Assembly (NCBI GenBank): GCA_030549175.1
Contig: JAUKUA010000001.1
Coordinates: 8,060,001-8,124,000 of the forward strand
Direction: 5' to 3'
Length of the DNA stretch: 64,000 nucleotides
DNA from: Lasiosphaeris hirsuta
Taxonomy: Eukaryota; Ascomycota; Sordariomycetes; Sordariales; Lasiosphaeriaceae
This document shows positions 43,274-54,204 of this stretch, in pieces; the first letter of the stretch is position 1, and the number at the start of each line of letters is the position of its first letter. The notes under the pieces are model-generated. The model worked only from the letters and a program-made list of their open reading frames with translations. It did no database searches and was not told where the DNA came from. The translations under genes were made by a program, and so were the position numbers.

Positions 43274-45329
43274 CTAAGCCATCTTGTCCCCCTTCCAGTT
43301 CTCATCAAACATTTGCGAGATCCAGTAAAAGTCATGCCCGTAGCTCTCGGTCGGACGCAGGTCTCGCCATTTGGGGCCTGATGCACAGCAAGGAAGGGCG
43401 AACACGTCAGCTTCCAGCCCGGAGCTGCACAAGGCTAATAGGGGATAAGAACTCACGAATCCTGTCCACGAGCGCTGCCGAATCGACGATGAAGTCGACC
43501 TGATCAGGAAGCAGGGCACCGTGGGTGCCAAGCTCGGAAGATGGGCCATGCAGCGCAAGCCGGAATGGTACGGCACCCTTTATGGCGAAGTGAAAATGGG
43601 CCAGCAGTGTTGTTGCGCCACACATCTGCTTGTAGATGCCTTGAGGGTTGGCAAGCGTGTCCTATGACCACGATATAATTTAGTAGCGATTAGAAACATG
43701 TAGCCGGTCCACCGCTGGGACACAATAAACACTACCAGTAATTATGAGGGGACATTTTGCTCACATCGAGAGACACCAGCCTCGCGTACTCCATGTCTCG
43801 TCTTGTCATCATGGCACAGCTGTGGAGCAAGAGAAAGAGGGCCAGGTAGATGGTGTACCAGGTACTCTGTCGCCTGGCCTCCATCAACTCCATCAGGTTC
43901 CGCAGCACCTTCTCGCTCAGGGGCCGGAGGAAGCAGCTGTACATGATGCACTCGAGCTGTGCACCGAGGACAGGCGGGGAAGGCGTCATGTGCTCAAACG
44001 GGCTGTCGGGGTCGTCGATCTGTCTCATGCCAAGATGGTCGTCGCCGACGATGCGGTCGGGGTGGGAGGTCAGTCGACAACTCACCCAGAGACGAAAGGT
44101 GTTGCACAGGAGCTTCTTCTCGGCCTCGGTCTTGTGAGCGGGGGCGGGGCGCGAGGAGAGCGGTGTTAGCGGGGGACATGCTGGCACAAGAGGCACACCG
44201 GGGGTGTATAGGGATGCAGGGCACACGTACCGGAGCGTTTTCACAGTGCTTGAAAGCGGCGAGGTACGTTTGCCAGAGGAGTTGGGATTCGTCCCCGGTG
44301 CCAGCCCCAATGAGACTGCGTATGTAAATACCCACATTGCTGTCGATCATGCCGCTGATAGAATCGGCTGCTTGGGCCATACAAACGATGCCGTAAGGAG
44401 GCACCGGCCACGTCTTCAGGTTCCCCGTCTTGTCAACCCACTTCTCCTCCAGCGAGTCGCCCGGAAGCGGGACGAACTTGCGGACCTCGACCTCGAAGGG
44501 GGCTTCCAGAAAGGCTAGGCTGATTTTGATGGTGCGGACGTCGTTGTCAGCCCATTCGGTAATGTCGATCATATCCATGGACTTCCATCGTTTGCTGAAC
44601 AAGTGGCAAGGGGCGTCCTGCTCACGGTACAGTACGACATCTGTCACACGGTATGCAACGCACGGCAATTCGCGAGAGCGGCAGGAGATGCAAGGCGCGC
44701 CGCTGTCGGCTTTGTCCGGGGTACACTGGTGCCCAAGGCGAGGCGTAAGTATCAGGGCATGGAGAACAGCTAGTTCGATATGCACACTTGCGTACCGTGG
44801 TCTTCTTGTAGTGACATATCATACAAGCCCCTGTCTGTCTCCTCTGTGCCGCGGTCCTCCTCGCATCGGCACCAAGGGGCCCATGCCTGACTGGTTTCAA
44901 GGCCGGCACGGGGTTGCCCGTCTTGGCCTTTGGCTTGCGGCCTCTGGGTACCTATAATCTCATTTTATTTGCATCGGCCGAGCCCACAACCAGAATCGTG
45001 GGTTCTCAACTTACACGAGGAGGGACTTTCCACACCTTACTCGTCCCTACAAGCAGCTGCGGGGCGGCGTCGGGCCCGCTGGGGGGCGTGGGCTCCGCTG
45101 CGCTTGCGGTGCCAGTGCGGAACGGCAACTTGGGTTGGGGTGGTGCTTGTGCCTGTCGCCCCGGATAAATGACCAGGTCATACGGCGGGGTGGATGCCAG
45201 CAGCAGGTCGGTGCGACCTGCAGGAGGCGACATGGGCTGCAGTTCGCCCACCTCCAACCAGGGGATTCCGGCGGGGATTGCAGCGGCCACTCGTATCTGA
45301 CTATCGGGAGCTCGCCGTCTATTTGGCAT
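43274..45329 (-). CDS. Zn2Cys6 transcription factor with AT-hook-like segment
   Basis: Predicted 546 residues from six exons: 45329-45015, 44951-44796, 44725-44231, 44130-43765, 43661-43457 and 43377-43274; all phases agree. Splicing intron 2 (GTACGC...CACCAG) completes a canonical cluster CX2CX6CX10CX2CX6C at residues 148-179 (CMIC...C...C ISC...C). The cluster is central rather than N-terminal. Just upstream at about 106-113 is VPRGRKPK, an AT-hook-like core. The region after the cluster (RVTDVVLYREQDAPCHLFSKRW, then FLEAPFEVEVRKFVPLPGD) matches a subgroup of fungal C6 regulators. The rest is helical with DFYWISQMFDENW near the end. The target genes are unknown; the amidase/dioxygenase pair is the nearest candidate. 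An upstream in-frame ATG at 45467 is possible. Confidence 0.83.
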
Positions 45330-46112
45330 GTCTGGGATTCTGAGGATTCTTGACAGCTTGCACCGAGTATCTGCATGCGTATGTGTGTATCTGTGCACGT
45401 GTGGAAACCTTGGGGGGGGCTTCATCGGGGGAGAGGAAGGGTTGGGCAAGGTAAGGCACCTACCCAAGGTACCTACCTACCTTATCTTGGTGAGTTGTTG
45501 CTGAATAACAAGCTGCCCGGGCGGTGATGAGGGGCAGAATTGTTTATGCCTGACCGCACCCAAAAGCACCTGCGGCGTAGCCTTTCCGAAAATGGAAAGG
45601 CCAATAGTAAGTAGGGGAAGCAGCCAAAGACTGAGCAAGGGCATGGCATGAGCTAGTGTAAGCCCCGTCACGTGGGTGGGCCGTGACGGGATACAGCTGC
45701 CCGGGCAGGCTCGTCTCGGAGTACAACAAACAGTTCGATTTGGCAATCATAACAGCGCATTGTGACGGCTCTTCGGCAAATGGGGTCCAATTATCAATAC
45801 TACGGCTAGACTTACCCACTGAATTACCGCACAACCCAGACCTAGGTTCTTTGCTGGTCAAGAACTTCCAGTCAACTGTCACACCTCCCTCGCCCCCTCC
45901 TTCCCTATCCCCCTCCCCTTCTCCACCGTCCCCTGCTTCACCGCCCCCTCCTTCTCAGTCTATCAGGAGAGCCAGCGGCTGACGGCGAGAAATGAAACCA
46001 ACAAAACTGCCCCCGTGAGCGCGAGCTTGTCCAATCGAGTTATCCCAGAAAGAAAGAACGTCTTCTCCATCCACTCACTTGTCTTGGACTGGCCCAAAAC
46101 TTACCCCACGGT
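45330..46112. other. Intergenic region upstream of the C6 factor
   Basis: No gene supported. It includes the promoter of the Zn2Cys6 gene and a CCCCTCC-rich stretch at about 45888-45955. Confidence 0.4.
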
Positions 46113-46271
46113 TGCCTCGACGTTCCTCCTGAGATCCGCCAGGAGCTCCTGCCGCTTGTACTCGCATGCAAACCCGCGCTTCTGCAATCCACAAATGCCA
46201 AGGACTCCCTGGACACGTACGAAACCTGCCATATCTTGCAGAGTTCCCTAGCAGTGCGGCGGCGTCTATGA
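46113..46271 (+). pseudogene. F-box/2EXR-like gene fragment
   Basis: A 52-codon frame reads CLDVPPEIRQELLPLVLACK then PALLQSTNAKDSLDTYETCH and ends in a TGA. The opening P.EIR..LLPLVL is like the start of fungal F-box or 2EXR proteins. Nothing upstream or downstream continues it, so I read it as a fragment. Confidence 0.35.
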
Positions 46272-46817
46272 CGTATTGCAGCGGATTCAAGAATAAGCCA
46301 TCGAAGCGCTGAAGCGCAGCGACGACACAGCAGACCCGGAATTCCCTGTGCTACCAGCGCAAGTTTACGATGCCACCGTCTAGGCTGCTGACGTTATTTG
46401 CTGTCTAGAACGGGCATCACAGCGAGGACAAGCGCGCGCTTCTTCGATGCCGTACCATTCTAGCTTAGATACGGCAAATTCTAGCTTGGATAAGGCCAGC
46501 GCCTGACACAAGCCAAGCCGACCCAAGCCAAGCCAATCAAGCCAAGCCAAGCCTCAAGCCAAGCTGGGAAAAAGTGCCCTCAAGCCAAGCCAAGCCCAGA
46601 TTTCCAGGATTTGGCAAGATTTGGCAAGATTTGGCTTGGGTCCACTTTTTCTATTTTTCAGGGCCAAATAGGCCTGAAGTCGGACGCCCAAATAATGTGA
46701 AAAAAGTTTGCATTTTCCAGGGGCATGCCTCCCCAAGTTGGTGTTTCTCCATCACACACCTCCACACCAAATCCACACCTCCACCACATCCGCACCTCCA
46801 CCACATCTACCGACATC

Positions 46818-49800
46818 ATGGCTGACTTCGATATACTTTCTGACACCGCGTCGGCTACTAGCGATGGCATCTCCATGGGATCGGTCATAACAAGTAATTC
46901 TACTACGATAAATCTATTCTTTTTCACCAGCCGTCGGCTCCCTGGCATCACAGATCAAGCCGCCAATGTGTTCCTCCGAATCGATATCCCCTCGCGTATC
47001 TCCGACATGCCTACCATTAAACACAAGGGCAAGACCTACATTTTGGAGGACTAGATACACAAGCGTACTGTCCGATCGTCATGGATAGGCGCACACGGCT
47101 ACTGGCTAGCCCAGATCTGGGAGGACGAGAGTGTAGAAGGTAGTTACTGGACTTGTAAGCTTTGTAACAAAGGCCTATATAAGGCTGATGCTACAACTGG
47201 CCCAGCTAGGTATTTGGCTAAGGAGTACAATATATAGTATTATAGTGAAGATAGTAATAATACCGATAGTAATGTCGATGGTAGTGTAATCTCCGAATCT
47301 ACTAATAAGTTGAAAAGGAAGGCCTTCCATTACCTACTTCTGGCTGGTAATAGGCCCGCGATTCCGTACACGGTAGTAGAGCTATTTAAGGAGTCTCTTA
47401 TTAATTGGATCGTAGATTTGGATATATCCTTTTAGGTGGTGTAACATGAAGACTTCCGTACTTTCCTACGCCTTCTTAACCCGTAAATGATTGACGAATT
47501 GATGCCATAAGCCGGCAAGAGTATCGTACGATAGATAACAGAGAAACATATCTACGGTAAAAGGCGTTTGATGGAATCTCTCCGTTCCTCTCCCTATAAG
47601 AAGTATCTTTCCTTTAATCTCTAGACCTCTCCGAATTCGTATTCGCTCCTTATTATAATAATATACTATCTTAATAGTAATAGTATCTTCCGTATGTAGT
47701 TGTTATTTATAGAGAGGGTCTTTAGCTATTGTGACACAGGCCAGCCCACGAAGGTCTGGGGTGTGACAACCACAGAGTGAGATACCAAATGAACGGTCGG
47801 ACTGCAGAGCTTTAACCTTTTCCTAAATCCCGACTCAACCGTTCAGCGAACCACCCCGACAATTGCTGTTGGTCTAGTTCAGAGCTTTCACACGACGAAC
47901 TCAGGGACTTGATCTTCGCAAGGCTAATAAGTACAAGGTCCGATTCAGAGGTTTAGAACAGAACGGTGAGGGAGTTAACTGTCGTAATGTAAAGTGGTGG
48001 AGAGCCAGGGAGAAGGAGGTTCAGGGAGATGGAACGATCTAACAGAAGATAAGACATAATACTTCGCAGTTGTAAGTCAGGAGAAACAGAAGGGTTTATA
48101 AGGTTGTATTACCCCTCAGCTTCACTGAAGTTCAGCTGATAATCTTTCTAGGTTTGTCCAAAGAGAACTGGGGAGCTTCTTCCTCTCGAGGATCCGCCGT
48201 AGCGTACCTGTCCTACTTATGGAAGGCTATGTACAAAATACAGGGATACTAAAATACCTAGAGGATCCTCCTTGCTACCCGTCGGTCCCGAATCTCCTTT
48301 CTAGCCGGCCGTCTCTCACGCCCTACAAATCAGCGGTTACAAGCCAAGTAGAGCCGGCCTATCACACGTTAGTCCACGGCCGGTATTAGTACTTATCCAT
48401 ACAGCTTAAATGGTATGGTGTCCATTGCTGTAGGTGTTCCTTCACGTCCTTGGTACTTTCGTTGGCCACGGCACTGTTAGGTTGATCCCATGTCGGCTGT
48501 CATAGTAATGGTTCCCTTCGTGACTTATACGCGGGGGTCGTAGCTACCTGTTACCACTGAAGCTAGACTCCGGAGAACGTCGGGTTCTAGGTCTTCCAAA
48601 GGAATGCTAGCGATAGCGGGGAGGTCCATGATTCGAAAGACTAACTATAGGACCTTGGCTGACAATGTAGGCCCTGATCACGATACTGAGGTTAAGTGGC
48701 TTGTCTATGACAAATCTGAAGTCTGATGACGTTACCTAGCGTGGGCGAGGTCCATCGTATGGCTGCTCTGGCTTGTGAGTGGTTCTGGGCCTTCCATCGC
48801 AACCCGTGGGCGCTTAGGAGAATCCGCTGACCTGTGTGCCGGCTGAATAGGCCATTAGCCACACGTGGGATCATGTCCCGAGGTTGAGCTACGTTGTGGC
48901 TATCCTCTGTGATGGTTCTCTTATCCACGTGATCCGTGATGGATGTTCATGGGTCAATGGGTATGTGCTTCTTGTGTGTGGTTTGTGTCGCTGGTGTATG
49001 GCTCGGTCAAGGAGGTCAGTGACCCTGTTGACCTAGGTGAGCCTACCAGTGTGACAAAGATACCCTACAAAGAGATACCCCTGAGCCTACAAGGCCGGCC
49101 ACTACTTCCGGGCACACACAACGATCTACTACTAACTAACTACCCCGCCACTTCCAGGGCTTCGAAGTCAACCTACCTAAGCCGTAGAGCCGGGCCGCCA
49201 GTCAGATGCCTCCGCCTGGCAGAGTTTAACTCGGTACCCCTAAGCCAGAGCCCTTATATGACGATATGGATTCAGGGGGTTGTAACTATCTCCAACAGAG
49301 TATTAACTACGCCATCACCAAGTTAGAAGAGTATATCTAGACCTTGAACGACTCGCCGGTCTACTAGGTAGCCCAGATACTCTATCTATCGTTCCGGAAG
49401 CTATAGATTAAAGAGTATATCCCTGAGAAGCAAGCTACTGGTATAATTACCAGCTTTCGCACACTCTACGACCGTGAGTACCGCCAACAACCCATTGCTG
49501 GACCGATACGGCAACAGCCGGCCCACGTTCTGGTACAGTAACAGTTCCTATATGGCGGTATTCACAGGGAGCGTGTGGTAGTGCCAGTTAACGAAGATGA
49601 AGTAGGCATCTACTTGTCAGAGCCTGTGCCAGAGGAAGTGTGGGACCCCTTAGAGTGGTGGCTGGCTAATAAGGAGCGTTTTCCAAGGCTCTCGAGGATA
49701 GCGATTGACATACTTACTATTCCAGGTGCCAGTACAGCGTGTGAGAGGGTATTTAGCCTAGCCAAGTTGACGATAAGGTCACAAAGACACTCGTTATTAG

Positions 49801-49859
49801 ATTCAACAATCTCCAAGCTGCAGTACCTACGGAATTGGCTGCGAAATTGGAGGTTGTGA
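46818..49859 (+). pseudogene. hAT transposase relic (BED finger and dimerisation domain)
   Basis: It starts MADFDILSDTASATSDG. After a stop there is a BED-like WIGAHGYWLAQIWEDE with SYWTCKLCNKGLYK and ARYLAKEY. Then come the hAT core VELFKESLINWIVDLDISF, FRTFLRLLNP, KYLSFNL.TSPNSYSLL, and, after the insert, YLQQSINYAITKLEEYI. The end is the intact dimerisation region at 49575-49859 (DPLEWWLANKERFPRLSRIA, ILTIPGASTACERVFSLAKL). At least ten in-frame stops, mostly TAG/TAA where CAG, CAA or TGG would be expected. The middle portion (RNase H core) is missing or replaced. Confidence 0.7.
47730..49250. mobile_element. Foreign insert inside the hAT relic, possibly LTR-like
   Basis: The hAT protein similarity stops abruptly at about 47729 and resumes at about 49255. 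The insert opens with TGTGACACAGG and repeats TGTGACA at about 47761; it contains TGTGACA again near 49050. There is a TATAAG-type motif at about 48096. These features would suit a solo LTR, but I could not define both ends or a target duplication. The right border is approximate. Confidence 0.3.
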
Positions 49860-50369
49860 AGTATGTGTATTTTAGATGGCAGATATTTTGTCTTTCAGGG
49901 GGGGTTCGGAGCGGAAAATTGTATTATTTCGGGCTTGGCACCGGATTCAAGCCACTTCAAGCCAAGCCAAGCCGGCCTTCTGGCTTGCCAAATCGCCTTT
50001 TTTGGGGTCAAGCCAAGCCAAGCTGGGTGCCCGGCTTGAGCTTGATTGGCTTGAGTCAGGCGCTGAGCATGGTCTGCCTCCGGACCCGGTATGGAAAGAG
50101 ATCCTTCTTGGCTGATGCGTCACACGGACTTGCCTTAGATAACGCTGAATAGCATAATTTTCCTAGCTTCGTTGAATACTAGCATGCATAATAGACGATA
50201 GGGAGTTAGGTACCATGCGCCACCCCCCTTTTGGACACACCCACCTTTTGGACAGCAAAACGAAAATTTTCCCCCACCAAAACCCCTTGATTTGAAATTC
50301 GCATCACTCAATCAGTTCTACAGCTATAAATACAAAAAATACATAGTTCCAAAGAGAATTGAAAGATCT

Positions 50370-52540
50370 ACGATTTTATAGGTCTTTTACTTAGACAACC
50401 AGATCTTGTAACGATCCTGGTAGGTTCAAATGTATCATCAACCTCAATAACCGAAGCCACCTCCACACCTGAGTCTACTACTCAATCCTCGTCAGTATCT
50501 ACCACAAGAGGTTCTGTCTTGTTCCTAATTGTAGGAGTAGATTTACCCGCTGCTAGAAGCTCACATAGAGCCATAAATCGTCTGTTTAGGTTAGGAATAG
50601 CCTTTCTTTTCTTCCCTCTCTTCAATCGAGCTGCCTCTTCCTCCAAGCTAGCAATTCTAACAGCGTATGTTACCAGTGTCTGTTCCTGAACCTCAAAGCC
50701 TTTGGCTATAATGTTGTAGCGCCTTCATATTAAAGGGGTCTCATTTTTACTTAAATCACGTATCTGACGGCTGGTTTTTGGTGTGTCGTCGGAGCCTAGA
50801 TAAGGTGAGGAAGGAGGAGATGTATTTGGCCTCTCTTCTTAGATCTCTAGGCACCGTAGAGCCTTAGAACTTAAGATTAGCCAATTCCCAGTAACTCTCT
50901 AACCAGAGAGGATGTTATTCTCAGTCATTCCGGTTTTCTGAGCTTCGGAATAAGCTTTGATAAAGTTAACTTTATGTACTGGTGTTAAATCAGTCAAAGA
51001 AGCTACTTTCTCAAGCTCTTTTCAATAAAATACTGTTATAGTATTAAAAATACCATTGTCTAATAACTAGAGGCCGTAAGAATAGTGAGCTGGAAGGTAA
51101 TAGTAGTAAATATTATTCAAAAGTAAACTACCATCTACCTATCCTATAATATAATCAGTAACAATTTCTTTAAAACAAGATAAAAAACAATAGTTATGTG
51201 ACTTCTATGCCCATCTAGAATGATCAATCTTATATCAGACTCATTTACGGGCTGTGTTTGCGGTAGATAAACCTCTTCAAGCCACTGAATAGTAATATGG
51301 TTATCTGTCTAACGTATTTCATACGCGAGTGCAATATAAGCGAGTGAGCAACCCAATTCTTCACAAATAACCCTTGAATAAAACCCTTGTCAGAACCACC
51401 AAATCTTAATAAAAACTTCTAAGAATTGGAAGTTTACAATTTAAAAATAGAATATTAGTATAAATGTTTAAGTTTACTTGCTAGCCAATCCGACCTTCGA
51501 AAACAATATCTGCGCTTAGGGTTATATATGTGGTTAAGATTGTAATTGTATTTCTCCTAGGTAATATTTAATATAAAATTACGAATAAAATCAACACTAG
51601 TTCTTATAGTCCAAATGACTTTTATCCTAAGGTTTAAGTTTTTTTATTAAGATTTGGTGGTTTTAGCAGGGGTTTATTTTTAGGGTTACATGTAGAAATT
51701 CGGGTTGCTCACTCACTTATATTGCACACTCGCATATAAAATACGTTATCTGTTTTGTGATGTGGCATAATGCTGGTTTGTAATTTTACGAAAGTCCTTC
51801 AAGAACTATTACTTCCGAAGCTCTTTACCTTTGAATATAATCCCAGGTGTTAGAGCATGGCCATCAGTTATAATAGCTTCAATGAATGAAGTCTAGTTTC
51901 GAGTTTGAGGACTTTTTAAAAGAGCTTTCGTCTTAGGGTCTGAACTTCTAACAACCAAACTGTTAAAACTTAAAATAACTATTAGTAAGTTATTAAATAT
52001 ATAATAAAGCTAACATCTTACGAAAACCAACCATTATACCTCTTTCGTCAACGTTGACAGTGTTTCTAGGTTTAATCTTGTTATATTCCTTCTCTCTAAT
52101 ATTAAAGTACCAACGTACTACTTTTAGTGTAAATTAAACCGCATAGCTTCTTAACGTTATCTAACCTTAGTTTTAATCTCTGGATGATGTTTAATAAATT
52201 TAGGTACCTAGTTACACCCAATAGTTACTTTGCTACCTTGTTGCTGTAAAAGGGCAAATACATGAGCACGGATCTGACTATGAGATGGGACATATCCTAG
52301 AGATTCTTAACGAAGGATCCATAACGCTAACCTGACCTCCTAGTTCTTACTTAAGAGTTGACTAGGTTGGATCTGATCGGCTAAGGCTGTCTAGCCGTGA
52401 AGTCTCTTTAAAACAGTTGCTTTAGGCACTCCCTGTTTATTAGCGGCTTTTCGAAGTGAAAGGCCGTTATTAGTAATATCTAATATTACCTGAACTGCCG
52501 AATCTTCCGTATAGACCTATCGAGGCTTTTTTGGGGGTAT
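50370..52540 (-). pseudogene. Fot1/pogo-like DDE transposase relic
   Basis: On the minus strand, starting near 52540 where ATA stands in place of ATG: PPKKPR, then the psq-type helix-turn-helix NNGLSLRKAANKQGVPKATV. Further on are LGYVPSHSQIRAHVFALLQQQG, the CENP-B-type FIKHHPEIKTK, and PQTRN.TSFIEAIITDGHAL with TPGIIFKGKEL. Then, beyond the nested MITE, TDNHITIQWLEEVYLPQTQP and the DDE-core RLIILDGHRSHIT. A charged C-terminus (RIASLEEEAARLKRGKKRK) ends near 50370. Many stops (TAG, TAA, TGA) replace Trp, Gln and Arg codons, as RIP produces. The gene cannot encode an active enzyme. Confidence 0.82.
51312..51746. mobile_element. 435-bp foldback MITE nested in the Fot1-like transposase
   Basis: The ends ACGTATTTC...GAAATACGT-type (left ACGTATTTCATACGCGAGTG, right, inverted, ACGTATTTTATATGCGAGTG) match over about 120 bp at each side, including AGTGAGCAACCC and ACCACCAAATCTTAATAAAA. 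TA flanks both sides (51310-51311, 51747-51748). Removing the element with one TA rejoins the transposase frame (QNR-stop-TDNHIT, where the stop fits a mutated Trp). No coding capacity inside. Confidence 0.85.
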
Positions 52541-52819
52541 GATAGCGATGCTAGTGATGGCTAGTGGGAGTAGGAATGATTGAAGGTAGAAACAGATCAG
52601 CCAGTAGAATTTGCAAAATTTGCAAGCTAGTACTCTCACGGGCCACACAGTCACGTGACTATTAGACTGTTGTATTACAATTTCTGATCAGTTCTATATA
52701 CAATGGTAGTAATGACTTGTTAGTAACTTTAAAATTGATTGAGTGATGTGAGTTTCAAATCATGGGGTTTTGGTGGGGAAATTTTCGTTTTGCTGTCCAA
52801 AAGGGGGTGGTGCATGGTA

Positions 52820-53003
52820 CCTGGGCACATCAAGTTTTATTGCACATCTTTGATTAGTCCAAAACAAATTATTCTAGTACTGCAGCTGCTCACAGCTGAC
52901 ACACCAGCTGTCAGCTCCCAAAAAGGGACACGGGGTGAAGGCCTTCAACACCACGTCTTGTCATCACGAAGATCCGGGGTCGAAGAAAACCGTCACAAAT
53001 ACA
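52820..53003. other. Spacer right of the Fot1-like element
   Basis: No feature recognised. Confidence 0.3.
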
Positions 53004-53084
53004 GTCACAAGCTAGGAATTGAACAATTTCAAGCGCGAGAGTCAATAAGAAAATAGAGAGTCTTGAACCACTTGGCCACTTGAC
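53004..53084 (-). pseudogene. tRNA-like relic (class II, Ser/Leu type)
   Basis: On the minus strand a perfect A-box-like TGGCCAAGTGG lies 10 bases from the presumed 5' end, and a B-box-like TGTTCAATTCC follows about 45 bases later. The latter differs from GGTTCGAATCC by changes that include G-to-A. The acceptor and anticodon stems do not pair well, so it is unlikely to be functional. It could be a RIP-mutated tRNA or a tRNA-derived SINE head. Confidence 0.38.
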
Positions 53085-53670
53085 CAATTGAATTGACGAT
53101 AATCAAGTATGGCTCGTTTCTTTGATCTACCTTGTACTATGCTGCGAGGCACACCTGGCTTCACACTTTGATTTTTGGCCTTCTAGCTTTTACTAGAGTC
53201 AACATTTCCATACTGTAGAGACAGCCGGATTTGCGGAAAGTCCCAAGCCCTAGGCCTCAGCAATGCCAGGAGCTCCAAGGAGACCTATCTGGCCATTCAG
53301 GGCACTCTATTTGACCAACAAGATTTGAAAATCGCAGCAAGTCTTGTCACTGCACCTGGGGTTTCTACCTCCCTCATTTTTTCCCGCTACAGGTAGCGTA
53401 GTTCCTATTGCTGAGGCGCTATGGAACGTTGCCTACCTACGGGTAAGACGGGTATCTGGAAATGTTGATGGTCATGTCAAAGAAGAGGTCATCGATGATG
53501 ATAATCGCTACCTCATGAGTCTGGCATCGTCGGGAAGCACTCTGCCCCCATCCACTGCCATGCTCACCCGGCCACTTCCAAGCAGCCAGTCCCTTGCTTC
53601 CAATGGGCACGGGGTTGTCGGTCAAGAGCGAGAACAGCTCCGCTATTTCAAGGCCCTTCCATGTGCTCTC

Positions 53671-54204
53671 TCAACGAGGAGATCCCACGGCCTTGCCGAA
53701 GTTTTCGGCCTCCACTCTGACAATGTTCATCCTCGCCTGGTGCCAACTGTGATACGGTACAGGCGACAACGGAAAGTTGTCCGGGGGCGCGGACGACCAC
53801 TGAGCCCTCTGCCTGTTTATTTCCAAGAGGCAGCCCCTTTTCCACTCTCCCGCCCTTCTTGCTCTGTCCTCCTGGGCCCGATCCCGGGTTTCCCCCTTGC
53901 ATCTTCTCTTCACCTTCTTCTCTAGCTCTGTGTCCCACAGTCTTGCAGAGCGCGTTGCCTCAGCCAACCGCTGTTTGCACTCTTTATCGAACTGGCTGTC
54001 CCACTTTGTGAGGCACTCAGGGCACCAATCCGGGTGTTGGTAGATATGAGATTAGATAATCGTTTTGACCCTTTTTCCACAAGGGCCCCGGGGTTTCAAG
54101 CCATTGCCGTGCTCGCGGAGCGCGACGATGGGTAGTTCTGAGGTTTCTGTCGTCCGCTCGCCGCCGCACTCGCAAGAGTAGAAAACTTCTGGATAATAGC
54201 ACAT
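53671..54204 (-). pseudogene. Small Cys-rich MCxx...CPxC protein gene with a nonsense codon
   Basis: The frame opens MCYYPEVFYSCECGGE, runs through LREHGNGLKPRGPCGKRVKT to a TAA, and continues YQHPDWCPECLTKWDSQFDK, then a highly charged helix (RLWDTELEKKVKRRCKGETR, EDRARRAGEWKRGC). Short fungal proteins of the MC...C.C...CPxC kind resemble this. The TAA fits a CAA (Gln) mutated by C-to-T. No intron can remove it, since no AG follows the branch-like CTAAT. The end at 53671 is the frame's stop and may not be the original one. Confidence 0.45.

Larger units (their letters stand above)
46497..50065 (+). mobile_element. Degenerate hAT transposon with CAAGCC subterminal repeats
   Basis: The ends carry an 11-bp inverted repeat CAGCGCCTGAC (46497-46507) and GTCAGGCGCTG (50055-50065). 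Inside each end is a dense array of CAAGCCAAGCC words: about ten at 46509-46590 and about eight, mostly as direct copies and then inverted, at 49947-50053. This is typical of hAT subterminal binding sites. Between them are a BED-finger-like region and the hAT C-terminal dimerisation region. I could not find a matching 8-bp target duplication, so one end may be eroded. Internal sequence contains an unrelated insert from 47.73 kb. Confidence 0.72.
50213..52817 (-). mobile_element. Pogo/Fot1-type Tc1-mariner transposon with long TIRs
   Basis: The left end CCATGCGCCACCCCCCTTTTGG and the right end, read on the minus strand, CCATGCACCACCCCCTTTTG are inverted repeats extending about 80 bp, through AGCAAAACGAAAATTTTC to CATCACTCAATCA. 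The left copy has an extra internal duplication of CCACCTTTTGGACA. Both ends abut TA (50211-50212 and 52818-52819), the target expected for Tc1/mariner. A transposase relic fills the minus strand. Length without the nested MITE is about 2.17 kb. Confidence 0.85.
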
